Assembly (NCBI RefSeq): GCF_005221325.1
Contig: NZ_CP039888.1
Location: forward strand, 496,001 to 560,000
Direction of reading: 5' to 3'
Length of the DNA: 64,000 bases
Source of the DNA: Agrobacterium tumefaciens
Lineage (GTDB): Bacteria; Pseudomonadota; Alphaproteobacteria; Rhizobiales; Rhizobiaceae
The translations under genes and the position numbers were made by a program. The first letter of the stretch is position 1. Each line of letters begins with the position of its first letter. The notes under the pieces are model-generated. The model had not been told where the DNA came from, did no database searches, and saw only the letters and a list, made by a program, of their open reading frames with translations. This document shows positions 18,247 through 27,526 of the stretch, in pieces.

Positions 18247-18699
18247 ATGGATCGGATCGACCGGAAACTACTGAATATTCTGCAGGGTGACGCCTCGCGC
18301 ACCAATGTGGACATGGCCGATGAGGTGGGGCTGTCGCCTTCCAGCTGCCTGCGCCGTCTGCAGCGCCTGCGTGCATCTGGCGTGATCGACCGCATTGTCG
18401 CGATCCTCAACCCCGCCAAGGCGGGACGCGTTCTCAAGGCGCTGGTGACGGTGGAGCTGAAACTGCATGGAGAGCAGCATATGCGCCGCTTTCTGGACAT
18501 TGCGAGCGCCGAAGAGGCCGTATCCCACGCTTATGCGGTCACCGGCGCAACCGATGTCGTGCTGATGCTGCGGCTGCGCGACATGGAGGAATTCGACGCC
18601 CTGTGCGACCGGCTTTTCCGCGACCAGCACAATGTCGCGCGCTTCTTCACCATGGTTGTCATCAAGACGGCGAAAGAGGAAACGGCCATCAGGCTTTGA
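18247..18699 (+). CDS. Lrp/AsnC family transcriptional regulator
   Basis: A 150-residue protein with an N-terminal winged helix-turn-helix (MDRIDRKLLNILQGDASRTN, then VGLSPSSCLRRLQRL) and a C-terminal RAM effector domain (TGATDVVLMLRLRDMEEFDAL). Such proteins form octamers and usually respond to amino acids. The ATG at 18247 begins the typical MD-IDRKLL start; AAGGGAG lies upstream with a longish gap of about 13 bases. The palindrome in the divergent promoter suggests autoregulation and control of the transporter-like gene at 17165-18127. Confidence 0.9.
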   Translation: MDRIDRKLLNILQGDASRTNVDMADEVGLSPSSCLRRLQRLRASGVIDRIVAILNPAKAGRVLKALVTVELKLHGEQHMRRFLDIASAEEAVSHAYAVTGATDVVLMLRLRDMEEFDALCDRLFRDQHNVARFFTMVVIKTAKEETAIRL

Positions 18700-18788
18700 A
18701 ACTGATGGCATTTCATCAGGGGAAGCGTTTGACCGTCTCCTTAAACCCAAGGAAAGCCGCATCGGGCTTTCGGAAAGGCAGTTTTCAG

Positions 18789-19172
18789 ATGGCCTCTCGT
18801 GTTAAGTTAAGACTTCTGGATGGCGCCTATGGGGTGGCCCGGCTCGGTGCGGATGCATCCATTCCAGCCTGGGCCGATGGCGCAGGTTTTCTCAGCATCA
18901 GCCGGACTGACGACGAGCTTTCCATCGTCTGCCGTCAGGAACGGATCCCTGATGATGTTCGGGCCGATACCGGCTGGAACTGCCTCAAACTTCAGGGCCC
19001 GTTCGCCTTTGATGAGACGGGCATCGTGCTTTCGGTGATTGGACCGCTATCGACCAACGATATCGGAATATTCGTGGTTTCGACTTTCGATGGCGACCAC
19101 CTGCTGGTGAAATCGAATGATCTGAAGAAAACGGTCGACCTGCTGGCAAATGCAGGGCATTCACTCCTTTAA
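18789..19172 (+). CDS. ACT domain-containing protein
   Basis: A 127-residue protein with two ACT-like halves. The second half reads GPFAFDETGIVLSVIGPLSTNDIGIFVVSTF, typical of the small stand-alone ACT proteins (CASTOR/ACT_7 type) that bind amino acids. No catalytic domain is attached. It lies 89 bp after the Lrp gene on the same strand, so a shared theme of amino acid sensing is possible but only inferred. Confidence 0.8.
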   Translation: MASRVKLRLLDGAYGVARLGADASIPAWADGAGFLSISRTDDELSIVCRQERIPDDVRADTGWNCLKLQGPFAFDETGIVLSVIGPLSTNDIGIFVVSTFDGDHLLVKSNDLKKTVDLLANAGHSLL

Positions 19173-19213
19173 AAATCCATTTCGCCACGAGGGCTTTTCT
19201 GAAGAGGTGCGTT

Positions 19214-19585
19214 TTGAACAGTGAAATCGAACTCCCGGTGCAAAAGCAGCTAGAGGCTTATAATGCCCGCGACATCGATGCATTTATGGCCTGGTGGGCG
19301 GATGATTGTCAGTACTACGCGTTCCCGGCGACGCTTCTGGCAGGAAACGCGGCCGAGATAAGAGAACGCCACATCGAGCGCTTCAAGGAGCCGGATCTCC
19401 ATGGGAAACTGCTGACGCGCGTTACTGTCGGAAATGTCGTCATCGACCACGAAACGGTCACGCGGAACTTTCCGGAAGGAAAGGGAGAGATCGACGTTGC
19501 CTGCATCTATGAAGTCGAAAACGGCAAGATCGCCAAGGCGTGGTTCAAAATAGGCGAGCCGCGGATAGTGTCGCAAAAATCCTAG
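19214..19585 (+). CDS. NTF2-like / SnoaL-type protein (TTG start)
   Basis: A 123-residue protein with the cone-shaped NTF2 fold signature: QLEAYNARDIDAFMAWWADD near the start, then GNAAEIRERHIERF and IYEVENGKIAKAWFKIG at the end. Family members include steroid isomerases and many small-molecule binders; no substrate can be named. The start is a TTG at 19214, with GAAGAGG 6-7 bases upstream; there is no suitable ATG in frame. It ends 53 bp from the convergent ABM-domain gene. Confidence 0.78.
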   Translation: MNSEIELPVQKQLEAYNARDIDAFMAWWADDCQYYAFPATLLAGNAAEIRERHIERFKEPDLHGKLLTRVTVGNVVIDHETVTRNFPEGKGEIDVACIYEVENGKIAKAWFKIGEPRIVSQKS

Positions 19586-19638
19586 CGTGCGCAGAGGGCC
19601 CGCGCCTCGCGTGCGCGGCTTCTTCACGATCTATTTTG

Positions 19639-19947
19639 TCACGCGGCATGATCCGCCCGCATGGGATGCCAGACGGAAATATCCCGCGGCGCATCCAGAA
19701 GATCGGGCAGGGCATCGTGCCATGCCTGCCGATAGGGGCGGTGGATTTGAACGTCGATAACGTCCTGATGGTCGCTCCAGGTTTCGTGCAGCAGGAAGCG
19801 GTTCTCGTTTTCACCATCGCGGTGCAGGGTCGCGTTCACGAAGGTCTCTTCGTGTCGCATGGCGTCGAGCAGCGCGTTCAGCAATTCGAGAAAACGCTCG
19901 CGCTGGCCGGGGCGCACCTGAAAGCCGATGAGATAGGTGGTATGCAC
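19639..19947 (-). CDS. Antibiotic biosynthesis monooxygenase (ABM) domain protein
   Basis: A 102-residue dimeric alpha-beta barrel protein of the ABM/quinol monooxygenase type: FQVRPGQRERFLELLNALLDAM at the start, then DGENENRFLLHETWSDHQDVIDVQ. These are cofactor-free or stress-related enzymes of uncertain substrate. The start is set at a GTG (19947) because AGGAG lies 8 bases upstream; an in-frame extension to 20013 would run back into the upstream gene. The gene starts 5 bp after the XRE regulator's stop, so the two are likely co-transcribed. Confidence 0.78.
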   Translation of the reverse strand: MHTTYLIGFQVRPGQRERFLELLNALLDAMRHEETFVNATLHRDGENENRFLLHETWSDHQDVIDVQIHRPYRQAWHDALPDLLDAPRDISVWHPMRADHAA

Positions 19948-19952
19948 GGGGC

Positions 19953-20747
19953 TTACTCCTTGGTGCCTTGCATCAGTGCCGCGCGGGTTGCCGCATCGGC
20001 GGGATAGAAACACTCCAGCACCAGCTCCGACAGCGTCACATCCGTGGCGGTGCCGAAAACGGTGGTGGTTGAAATGAAGCTCAGAATAGCGCCCGAAGAC
20101 GGATCACGAAGCTGGAGCGGTATCGCCAATGGATCGGCTCCGGCGGTATGGGCAGAAAGCTTCGGTGCGGGATAGGTCGCAAGCTCCGCATGCAGGCGGG
20201 AAAGCACGTCGTCTCCCGTCTCTTCCACCTGGCGTCTCAGCCGTTCCAGCAGGTGGTGTCGCCATTCGGCAAAATTGACGATGCGGGAGCTCAGGCCCTG
20301 CGGATGCAGGCTCAGCCGCAGCGCGTTCAGCGGCGGTTGAAGCAGCTCTGCGGAAACACCGGCAAGCAGCGATGTGATCGCATCATTGGCGAGAACCACG
20401 TTCCAGTGCCGGTCAACGGCAAGGGCGGGGAAGGGCATGTGGCCATGCACCACGTTTTCGACGGCTTGCCGGGCGGCCGCCATGTCAGGTGCATCCAGCG
20501 ACCGTTCGGAATGAACAGGTGCATAACCCGCCGCCAGCATCAGCCGGTTGGCGGCGCGGGCCGGCATGGAAAGCTGATCCGCCAGCCTCACCAGCATTTC
20601 GCGACTGGGAGAGGATCGCCCGCTTTCCACAAAACTCAGATGGCGCGTGGATATTTCCGCCTCTAGCGCCAGATCGAGCTGGCTCAATCTGCGGCGGGCT
20701 CGCCATTCTTTCAGCACCTGGCCGACATGTTCTCGATGATGTGTCAT
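19953..20747 (-). CDS. XRE-type helix-turn-helix regulator with MmyB-like ligand domain
   Basis: A 264-residue regulator. The N-terminal HTH reads VLKEWRARRRLSQLDLALEA followed by SFVESGRSSPSREML. The C-terminal part (ALAVDRHWNVVLANDAI, then FAEWRHHLLERLRRQV) matches the MmyB-like PAS-related ligand-binding domain found in this class. It is divergent from a small NTF2-like gene (20855) and upstream of the ABM gene, a common arrangement for regulators that control neighbouring small redox or detoxification enzymes. The ligand is unknown. Confidence 0.88.
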   Translation of the reverse strand: MTHHREHVGQVLKEWRARRRLSQLDLALEAEISTRHLSFVESGRSSPSREMLVRLADQLSMPARAANRLMLAAGYAPVHSERSLDAPDMAAARQAVENVVHGHMPFPALAVDRHWNVVLANDAITSLLAGVSAELLQPPLNALRLSLHPQGLSSRIVNFAEWRHHLLERLRRQVEETGDDVLSRLHAELATYPAPKLSAHTAGADPLAIPLQLRDPSSGAILSFISTTTVFGTATDVTLSELVLECFYPADAATRAALMQGTKE

Positions 20748-20854
20748 GCCCAGCAGCCTAGCAGAAGATATCGCTAATACGATTACGTCAGAGGTAATTG
20801 TTCCGCTTCCCGACCCTCGGCATGCTCAGGCCGTCAACCCAAAGGAGCGCAATC

Positions 20855-21217
20855 ATGACACAGCATCTCGCAATCGCCGAAACCTATCTCGCGGTCTGGA
20901 ACGAGGAGGACGGCGAACGCCGCAAGCAGATGGTGAACAAGGCATGGGCCGAAACCGCCCGTTATATCGACCCCCTGATGCAGGGTGAGGGCCAGAACGG
21001 AATAGCCGCGATGATCGAGGCGGCGCGGCAGAAATTTCCGGGATATCGCTTCGTGCTGGCCGGCACCCCGGATGGACACGGCGATTTCACCCGTTTCTCA
21101 TGGCGTCTGATTTCGCCTGACGGCGACGATGTCGCCGGCGGCACCGATGTCGTCAGCCGCGATGCCGAGGGAAGGATCGACAATGTCGTCGGTTTTCTTG
21201 ATGGCGCGGCGGGATAA
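20855..21217 (+). CDS. NTF2-like / SnoaL-type protein
   Basis: A 120-residue NTF2-fold protein (IAETYLAVWNEEDGERRKQM, then GQNGIAAMIEAARQKFPGYRF and ISPDGDDVAGGTDVV). It is only distantly similar to the other NTF2-like gene at 19214. AAAGGAG lies about 6 bases before the ATG at 20855. It is divergent from the XRE regulator across 107 bp and is a good candidate for its target. Substrate unknown. Confidence 0.8.
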   Translation: MTQHLAIAETYLAVWNEEDGERRKQMVNKAWAETARYIDPLMQGEGQNGIAAMIEAARQKFPGYRFVLAGTPDGHGDFTRFSWRLISPDGDDVAGGTDVVSRDAEGRIDNVVGFLDGAAG

Positions 21218-21229
21218 AAACGGTGACGA

Positions 21230-21253
21230 GAGGCGGGACCATCTACCCGCCTC
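21230..21253. terminator. Hairpin between NTF2-like gene and dxs
   Basis: GAGGCGGG and CCCGCCTC form a perfect 8-bp stem around an 8-base loop, between two convergent stops. No T tract follows, so termination is only possible. Confidence 0.35.
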
Positions 21254-21274
21254 CTTCACCTCAGGAAGCGAGCT

Positions 21275-23185
21275 TCAGCCGGCAAATCCCACACCGGCCT
21301 GACGTTGGCCGAGCGCATTGAACACGGTGGAAACGATGCCGGCCCGGTCAAGGCCGGCATTGGCATACATGGTCTCGGGCTTGGCCTGCTCCACCCACTG
21401 GTCGGGCAGGGTCAGCGTCCGGACCTTCGGGCCATGGTCGAGCAGGCCGGCGCTGGCCATGAAATGCAGCACATGCGCGCCGAAACCGCCAACAGAACCT
21501 TCCTCGATCGTCACCAGCACCTCATGATGGGCGGCGAGCTGGCGGATGAGGTCGAGATCGAGCGGCTTGGCGAAGCGCGCATCGGCAACCGTGGTGGAAA
21601 GGCCTGCGGCATCGAGATCTTCGGCGGCCGCAAGGCATTCCGCCAACCGGGTGCCGAAGGAGAGGAGGGCAACCTTGGTACCTTCCTTGATGATACGGCC
21701 TTTGCCGATTGCAAGAATCTCGCCGCGCGCGGGCATCTCGACGCCGACACCTTCGCCGCGCGGATAACGGAAGGAGATCGGGCCTTCGTCGTAAGCCGCT
21801 GCCGTGCGGACCATATGTTTCAGTTCCGCCTCGTCCGATGCAGCCATCACCACCATGCCGGGCAGGGTGGCAAGGAAAGTCGTGTCGAACGAACCGGCAT
21901 GGGTCGGTCCATCGGCCCCGACAAAGCCGGCGCGGTCGATCGGGAAGCGCACGGGCAGGCTCTGGATGGCCACATCATGCACCAGCTGGTCGTAACCGCG
22001 TTGCAGGAAGGTGGAATAAAGCGCGCAGAACGGCTTATAACCGTCAGCCGCGAGCCCCGCCGCAAAGGTGACGGCATGCTGCTCGGCAATGCCGACATCG
22101 AAAGTGCGGGCCGGGAAAAGCTCGGCCATCTTGTCGAGGCCTGTGCCGTTCGGCATGGCGGCGGTGACGCCGATGATCTTGTCGTCGAGCGTGGCTTCCT
22201 GGATCAGCGCTTCGGCAAACACGCTGGTATAGCTCGGCGCGTTCGGCTTGGCTTTCGCCTGCGCACCGGTGATGACGTCGAATTTATTGACGCCGTGATA
22301 TTTGTCGGCTGCGGCTTCCGCCGGCGCGTAACCCTTGCCCTTCTGCGTCACCACATGGATGAGGACGGGGCCCTTCTGATTGTCGCGCACATTGCGCAGC
22401 ACGGGCAGCAGGTGATCGAAGGAATGGCCGTCGATCGGGCCGATGTGATAAAAGCCAAGCTCCTCGAACAGCGTGCCGCCGGTTACGTAACCGCGCGCAT
22501 GGGTCACGGCGCGGGTAATGGCGCGGTCGATGGTCTTGCCGAGATAGGCGGTGAGTTTCTTGCCGAAATCACGGAAGCCCATATAGGTGCGGCCGGAGGC
22601 AAGACGCGCCAGATAAGCGCTCATTGCGCCCGTCGGCGGCGCAATCGACATGTCGTTGTCGTTGAGGATGACGATCAGCCGTGCATCGAGCGCACCGGCG
22701 TTGTTCAGCGCCTCGAAAGCCATGCCCGCTGACATCGAGCCGTCACCGATGACGGCGATCACCTTGCGGTCGCTGCCGTCAAGTCCCGCTGCCACGGCCA
22801 TGCCGAGGCCGGCGGAAATGGAGGTGGAGGAATGGCCGGCGCCAAAATCGTCATAGTCGCTTTCGGCCCGCCGGGTGAAACCGGAAAGCCCGTTTTCCTG
22901 CCGTAGCGTGCGGATGCGCTCGCGGCGGCCGGTCAGGATCTTGTGCGGATAACATTGGTGGCCGACATCGAAGATCAGCCGGTCTTCCGGCGTATTGAAA
23001 ACCTTGTGAATGGCAATCGTCAGTTCCACCACGCCGAGGCCGGCACCCAGATGGCCACCGGTCTTCGACACGGCGTCAATCATCTCGTCGCGCAGTTCCC
23101 GTGCCAGTTCCGGCAGGTCGCGATCATCGATCTCCTTGAGATCGGAGGGAAAATTCACCCGGTCGAGCAATGGTGTCTGTGGCAT
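21275..23185 (-). CDS. dxs: 1-deoxy-D-xylulose-5-phosphate synthase
   Basis: First enzyme of the MEP isoprenoid pathway: condenses pyruvate and glyceraldehyde 3-phosphate using thiamine diphosphate. The TPP motif is [20 protein letters not shown]; the transketolase parts [14 protein letters not shown] and [18 protein letters not shown] are also clear. The start at 23185 gives 636 residues, the usual length, and precedes the conserved [12 protein letters not shown]. An in-frame TTG at 23191 or ATG at 23245 are alternatives; no start has a good ribosome binding site. ispH, the last enzyme of the same pathway, lies at 49727. Confidence 0.95.
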   Translation of the reverse strand: MPQTPLLDRVNFPSDLKEIDDRDLPELARELRDEMIDAVSKTGGHLGAGLGVVELTIAIHKVFNTPEDRLIFDVGHQCYPHKILTGRRERIRTLRQENGLSGFTRRAESDYDDFGAGHSSTSISAGLGMAVAAGLDGSDRKVIAVIGDGSMSAGMAFEALNNAGALDARLIVILNDNDMSIAPPTGAMSAYLARLASGRTYMGFRDFGKKLTAYLGKTIDRAITRAVTHARGYVTGGTLFEELGFYHIGPIDGHSFDHLLPVLRNVRDNQKGPVLIHVVTQKGKGYAPAEAAADKYHGVNKFDVITGAQAKAKPNAPSYTSVFAEALIQEATLDDKIIGVTAAMPNGTGLDKMAELFPARTFDVGIAEQHAVTFAAGLAADGYKPFCALYSTFLQRGYDQLVHDVAIQSLPVRFPIDRAGFVGADGPTHAGSFDTTFLATLPGMVVMAASDEAELKHMVRTAAAYDEGPISFRYPRGEGVGVEMPARGEILAIGKGRIIKEGTKVALLSFGTRLAECLAAAEDLDAAGLSTTVADARFAKPLDLDLIRQLAAHHEVLVTIEEGSVGGFGAHVLHFMASAGLLDHGPKVRTLTLPDQWVEQAKPETMYANAGLDRAGIVSTVFNALGQRQAGVGFAG

Positions 23186-23293
23186 TCCGGTCAATCGTTC
23201 GGCCTTTTCTGGTGGTCCCCGAGGGGCATGCGAGAGCGTCTTCATCGTGAAAGCGGCGGGTCAGCCCTGCATGTCGTATACTTCTATAGAATT

Positions 23294-24217
23294 TCAACCT
23301 TCCGGCAAAGGGACAAACTCTTCTTCGTCGCCGGGAACGATATCGAAGCGTCCGGTTCTCCACTCCTGTTTGGCCTGTTCTATGCGTTCTTTTGATGACG
23401 AAACGAAGTTCCACCAGATGTAACGGCGCTGATTGAGGGCTGCCCCGCCAAAAATCATGATGTGACAGCCGTTGCTGCCGGCCTGCAGCGTGATGTCGTC
23501 ACCCGGCCGGAAGACGAGCAGCTGGTCGGCGGCGAAAATATCGCCGGCCACATCGAGCGACCCGGACAGAATATAGATCGCCCGCTCCTCATGATCGGCG
23601 GAGAAGGGAAATTTTACGCCGGGTTCCAGTGAGAGATCGACATAAAGCGTATCGGTAAAGGCCGAAACCGGGGAGGTGAGGCCTTCGAATTCGCCGATCA
23701 CCACCCGGCCGGTCGCGCCCTTGAGGTCGATCAACGGCATGTCTTCCTTCGCCGTGTGGGCAAAGGCCGGGGCGATTTCTTCCATATGGTCGGGCAGGGC
23801 AAGCCAGGTCTGCAGGCCGGACATGGAAAGCGGATGGCCACGCAGGTTTTCCGGCGTGCGCTCCGAATGCACGATGCCGCGCCCGGCCGTCATCAGGTTG
23901 ATATCGCCGGGGCGGATGACGAGCTCGGTGCCGAGACTGTCGCGATGCTTGATTTCGCCGTCGAACAGATAGGTGACGGTGGAAAGCCCGATATGCGGAT
24001 GCGGCTTCACATCCAGCGCCTCGCCCGCCTTCAGGATCGCCGGGCCCATACGGTCGAAAAAGATGAACGGCCCGACAAGCCGCCGCTGCCGTGTCGGCAG
24101 CGCGCGGCGCACGGCAAAGCCGCCAATATCGCTGGTTCGGGGAATGATCAGGTTCTCGATGGCATCGCAGGCAAAGGCGTCACCCGCGACGGGATCGTTA
24201 CCGGGAAAGAAGGACAT
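23294..24217 (-). CDS. Pirin family protein
   Basis: A 307-residue bicupin. The metal-binding N-terminal cupin has HPHIGLSTVTYLFDG and, further on, GRGIVHSERTPE, giving the three His plus Glu ligands of pirins. Bacterial pirins may act as quercetinases or bind metabolic enzymes; the role here is unknown. It lies between xseB and dxs on the same strand, with 101 bp and about 108 bp gaps. Confidence 0.9.
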   Translation of the reverse strand: MSFFPGNDPVAGDAFACDAIENLIIPRTSDIGGFAVRRALPTRQRRLVGPFIFFDRMGPAILKAGEALDVKPHPHIGLSTVTYLFDGEIKHRDSLGTELVIRPGDINLMTAGRGIVHSERTPENLRGHPLSMSGLQTWLALPDHMEEIAPAFAHTAKEDMPLIDLKGATGRVVIGEFEGLTSPVSAFTDTLYVDLSLEPGVKFPFSADHEERAIYILSGSLDVAGDIFAADQLLVFRPGDDITLQAGSNGCHIMIFGGAALNQRRYIWWNFVSSSKERIEQAKQEWRTGRFDIVPGDEEEFVPLPEG

Positions 24218-24318
24218 GGCTTGCTCCTCGTAGCGTTACACGAAAGCTTACCACGAACGGAATGTGGTGGGAGCGCCGGAATGGTGAACGTAGCGTCACA
24301 CCGTTCAACAGGACGTGT

Positions 24319-24579
24319 TTATTCCCCGTCCAGCGGCTCCACACCCTGCGGCTTGCCCGCACGGTCGAGGCGAATCTTCTCGATCCGCTTCTCGGCGGCG
24401 TTCAGCAGCGTCTCGCAATGCTTCTTCAGGGCTTCGCCGCGCTCGTAGATGGCGATGGATTCATCCAGCGCCACGTCTCCGCGTTCCAGGCGTGCGACAA
24501 TGCTTTCCAGCTCGGCGACGGCTTTTTCGAAAGAATAACCGCTGACATCGGCTGTGTTGGCATTTTCCGTCATGTTCAA
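24319..24579 (-). CDS. xseB: Exodeoxyribonuclease VII small subunit
   Basis: An 86-residue protein matching Xse[21 protein letters not shown], then [19 protein letters not shown]. It binds the large subunit XseA to form the single-strand exonuclease used in mismatch and damage repair; xseA is not in this window. The start overlaps the stop of the deacetylase gene by four bases, so they are translationally coupled. The order xseB then dxs is common in this class of bacteria; here pirin lies between. Confidence 0.93.
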   Translation of the reverse strand: MNMTENANTADVSGYSFEKAVAELESIVARLERGDVALDESIAIYERGEALKKHCETLLNAAEKRIEKIRLDRAGKPQGVEPLDGE

Positions 24580-25511
24580 CCCTTCATCATTCTCAAAATA
24601 TGCATGGCTGCCGATTCCGCCAGCCCTTCCAGATCATAACCGCCTTCCAGCAGGCTGACGACCCGGTTGGATGCGTATTTATCGGCCATTTCCAGAAGCC
24701 GGCCCGTTGCCCAGTCGAAATCCTCGCCGACAAGGTTGATCTGCGCCAGCGGATCGCGGTGATGCGCATCGAAACCGGCGGAGATGAGGATGAGGTCAGG
24801 CGAAAAATCGGCAATGGCCGGCAGCACGCGGGATTTGAACGCTTCGCGGAAATATTCGCTGCCGGTATTGGGCGAAAGCGGGGCGTTGACGATGTTGTTC
24901 TTCACACCGGTTTCGTTTTTATCGCCGCTCCACGGGTAAAGCGGCATCTGGTGGGTGGAACAGAACAGCACTGACGTATCGTTCCAGAAGATATCCTGCG
25001 TGCCGTTGCCGTGATGTACGTCCCAGTCGATGATGGCGATGCGCTCTGCACCATGCGCCTTCTGCGCATGGCGGGCGGCGATTGCCACATTGTTGAAGAG
25101 ACAGAAGCCCATGGCCTTGGCGATTTCGGCATGGTGGCCGGGCGGACGGGCGGCGACGAAGACATTGTCGGCAGCGCCGGTAAACACGTCATCCACCGCT
25201 ACCATGGCAGCACCGATGCCGGTCAGCGCAGCTTGCAGGCTTTTCGGCGAAACGTAAGTGTCGGACTCGATCCGGTTGATCTCGCCATCCTCTTCGGGGA
25301 TCTGGCGCATGACGGCAAGGAGATGCTCTTCCGGATGCGCCAGAAGCACCGCATCCTCATTGGCCTGCGGCGCTTCCTTCCGTTCCAGCCGCGCGAAATT
25401 CGGGTGTTCAAGCGCGATATTCAATGACCGCAGGCGGTCCGGCCGCTCGGGGTGGCCGGAAGGCGTGATATGCTCAAGGAAGATCGGATGTTCGTAAAGA
25501 CGGGTCGCCAT
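24576..25511 (-). CDS. Histone deacetylase-like amidohydrolase
   Basis: A 311-residue arginase/deacetylase-fold enzyme. The zinc and charge-relay residues are seen in [36 protein letters not shown] and [14 protein letters not shown]. Bacterial members remove acyl groups from amines such as acetylpolyamines or from proteins; the substrate is unknown. It overlaps xseB by four bases, and its start lies 24 bases before the bioY stop side of the operon upstream. Confidence 0.92.
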   Translation of the reverse strand: MATRLYEHPIFLEHITPSGHPERPDRLRSLNIALEHPNFARLERKEAPQANEDAVLLAHPEEHLLAVMRQIPEEDGEINRIESDTYVSPKSLQAALTGIGAAMVAVDDVFTGAADNVFVAARPPGHHAEIAKAMGFCLFNNVAIAARHAQKAHGAERIAIIDWDVHHGNGTQDIFWNDTSVLFCSTHQMPLYPWSGDKNETGVKNNIVNAPLSPNTGSEYFREAFKSRVLPAIADFSPDLILISAGFDAHHRDPLAQINLVGEDFDWATGRLLEMADKYASNRVVSLLEGGYDLEGLAESAAMHILRMMKG

Positions 25512-25535
25512 TCTTTCCTCCTGGAGAAAGCTTGA

Positions 25536-26099
25536 TCAGGCGCGCTGCGGCAGAAGCGGATAACCGGCCATGACGGCGCGGCCGGCAAGGGCTGCCAGTA
25601 CGGCCTTTAGCGCATCGCCCGGAATGAACAGGAGCGAGCCCATGAAAGCCTTCTCAAAGCCAAGCCCGACGACCAGCGCCAGATAGGTGATGCCGAAAGC
25701 ATAAAGCACGACAACGCCGCCGATCAGGCTGGCGATGAAGAAACCGACGCCCTGCGCCAGTGCCGACTGGCCGCGATGGACGAATTTTTCCGAAAGCGTG
25801 CCGGTGACGAAAACGGCTGCGATCCAGCCGATGAGGAAGCCCGTCGTCGGCGTGGTGAAGATGGAAAGACCGCCGCGTCCACCAGAAAGCACAGGAAGGC
25901 CGATGGCGGCAATCAGGATGGTCAGCAGAACCGCGAGCGTGCCGCGTTTTGCCCCCAGCACCACGCCGGCCAGCATGACGCCGAGCGACTGCGCGGTGAT
26001 GGGCACCGGAATGAAACCGAGCGTGATCGGCGGCAGCAGCCCGAGTGCGATGATGATGGCGGAAAATAGCGAAATCAGCACAAGGTCGCGGGTCGTCAT
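25536..26099 (-). CDS. bioY: Biotin transporter substrate-binding component BioY
   Basis: A 187-residue membrane S component of an ECF transporter that binds biotin, with about six hydrophobic segments and the BioY-like stretches LGVMLAGVVLGAKRGTLAVLL and GLPVLSGGRGGLSIFTTPTTGFLIGW. The ATG at 26099 has CCGGAG about 11 bases upstream, inside bioN; an in-frame TTG at 26108 is less likely. With bioN and bioM just upstream it completes the BioMNY uptake system of rhizobia. Confidence 0.93.
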   Translation of the reverse strand: MTTRDLVLISLFSAIIIALGLLPPITLGFIPVPITAQSLGVMLAGVVLGAKRGTLAVLLTILIAAIGLPVLSGGRGGLSIFTTPTTGFLIGWIAAVFVTGTLSEKFVHRGQSALAQGVGFFIASLIGGVVVLYAFGITYLALVVGLGFEKAFMGSLLFIPGDALKAVLAALAGRAVMAGYPLLPQRA

Positions 26100-26104
26100 G
26101 GCGC

Positions 26105-26737
26105 TCAAAACTCCGGATGGTTATCTGGAGCCAAGCTTTGGCCTCTGAAACCGCGCGCGTCAATGGCGTCGGCAATGGCATCGGCATCCTTCAACGTCAT
26201 AATGACGAGCGGCACGATGATGGTGGCCATCCCCACGGGCAGGCCGCGCGCCCGGTGCGCATCACCCACCGCATGGTAGCGGTTGACGATCTCCGGCACG
26301 AAACGCACGACGAGCCCGACCGCAAGCCCGATATCGGCGGCCTTCACCAGCCCCAGCCTTTCCAGCGGGGCGGCGGCAAGGGTGATCTCATCCATGAACT
26401 GCGAAATGCTGACGGTGATGGTGACGGCGGTGGCGAGAAACGCAAGCGCCGTCAGCCGCAGAAGATTGACGCTCGCATCCTGGGCCGGAAGCAGGAGGTA
26501 GCTGAAGGCGGCGACGAGGAAGATGGTCAGCATCACCGGCCGCAGCCGCAGGCCGGTTTCGCGGAGGGGAAGCCGTGTCTCACGCAGAATGATGGCGGCC
26601 AGACCCACGGCGCTTCCCAAAAGCAGCAGGTCGCGGGTGAGGAACAGCGCAATGCTGAAGCCCATGAGGGTCAGGAGCTTGATGCGTGGCGAAACGCGGT
26701 AGAGCCAGCCGGTGCCTTCGACATGCAACGACTTCAT
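26105..26737 (-). CDS. bioN: ECF transporter transmembrane protein BioN
   Basis: A 210-residue T component of an energy-coupling factor transporter. Hydrophobic segments fill residues about 20-125, followed by the coupling helix region with RYHAVGDAHRARGLPVG and DAIADAIDARGF, the Ala-Arg-Gly signatures that contact the ATPase. The start overlaps the bioM stop by four bases (26734-26737). It links the ATPase BioM to the substrate binder BioY. Confidence 0.92.
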   Translation of the reverse strand: MKSLHVEGTGWLYRVSPRIKLLTLMGFSIALFLTRDLLLLGSAVGLAAIILRETRLPLRETGLRLRPVMLTIFLVAAFSYLLLPAQDASVNLLRLTALAFLATAVTITVSISQFMDEITLAAAPLERLGLVKAADIGLAVGLVVRFVPEIVNRYHAVGDAHRARGLPVGMATIIVPLVIMTLKDADAIADAIDARGFRGQSLAPDNHPEF

Positions 26738-27414
26738 CGCGATGCCACCTCCAGATAGCGCGCCACCGCCTCTTCGGGGGCTGCATCGGCAACCAGCGCG
26801 CCACCGTGGAAAACCAGAACGCGATCGAAATCTTGAAGCAGCGGCAGGTCGTGGGTGATGACGATCAGCAACTGCGACAGCACCGCCATGGTTCTTTCCA
26901 CCGTCGCGCGATTCCTGAGATCGAGTTGGTTGGTCGGCTCGTCGAGAATGAGGATTTGCGGTTCGGTGACCAGAAGCGCCGCAAGCGCCGCAAGCTGTAA
27001 TTCGCCGCCGGAAAGCTCATGCGCGCGCCGGTCTTCCAGGTGAGCAATGCCGAGCCGGGCAAGGACTGCTTTGACCCTCGCGTCGGTTTCTGCCCTGCCG
27101 AGGCCGAGCCGCTTGAGACCGAAGGCGACGTCGTCGCGCACGATCGGCAGGATGATCTGGTTCTGTGGATTCTGGAAAATGAAGCCGACCGCCTGCAACA
27201 CCGCCTTGGCATCCGCCACGGTGTCGAGCCCGTTGACCGTCACCTTGCCCTTGCTCGGCTTGGTCAGTCCGTTGATCAGCCTCGCGAAGGTGGTCTTGCC
27301 GGAGCCGTTGAGGCCGATCACACCGATGCGCCGCTCGGTCAATGACAAAGACAGCGGCTGCAAGGCCTGCCGACCTTCGAAAGCGACACCGGCGGCGTCG
27401 AAACGGATTTCCAA
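26734..27414 (-). CDS. bioM: Biotin ECF transporter ATPase BioM (TTG start)
   Basis: A 226-residue ABC ATPase: Walker A GLNGSGKTT, signature LSGGELQLAALAAL, Walker B ILILDEPTN, and a switch histidine in VITHDL. It energises biotin uptake through BioN/BioY. I place the start at a TTG (27414) because GAGGAT lies 6-7 bases upstream and the conserved ABC domain begins there; an ATG at 27456 would add 14 residues but has no ribosome binding site. The promoter region is shared with the divergent ycaQ-like gene and contains an SOS box. Confidence 0.9.
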   Translation of the reverse strand: MEIRFDAAGVAFEGRQALQPLSLSLTERRIGVIGLNGSGKTTFARLINGLTKPSKGKVTVNGLDTVADAKAVLQAVGFIFQNPQNQIILPIVRDDVAFGLKRLGLGRAETDARVKAVLARLGIAHLEDRRAHELSGGELQLAALAALLVTEPQILILDEPTNQLDLRNRATVERTMAVLSQLLIVITHDLPLLQDFDRVLVFHGGALVADAAPEEAVARYLEVASR

Positions 27415-27474
27415 GCTTTTATCCTCGCGCTCGTTTCCGGTTCTATACCCCGTCATCAACAGAAGTAAAACAAG

Positions 27475-27489
27475 GAACAAAAAAAGAAC
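27475..27489. promoter_or_regulatory. LexA (SOS) box upstream of ycaQ-like DNA glycosylase gene
   Basis: GAAC, seven A bases, GAAC matches the alphaproteobacterial LexA operator. It lies 38 bp before the ATG of a predicted DNA-crosslink glycosylase, in promoter position, and 61 bp from the bioM start. Function and place agree, which makes it more credible than the sequence alone. Confidence 0.65.
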
Positions 27490-27526
27490 ATTGCAATCGC
27501 GAAAAAGCCGTTCTACCTTCGCGACC

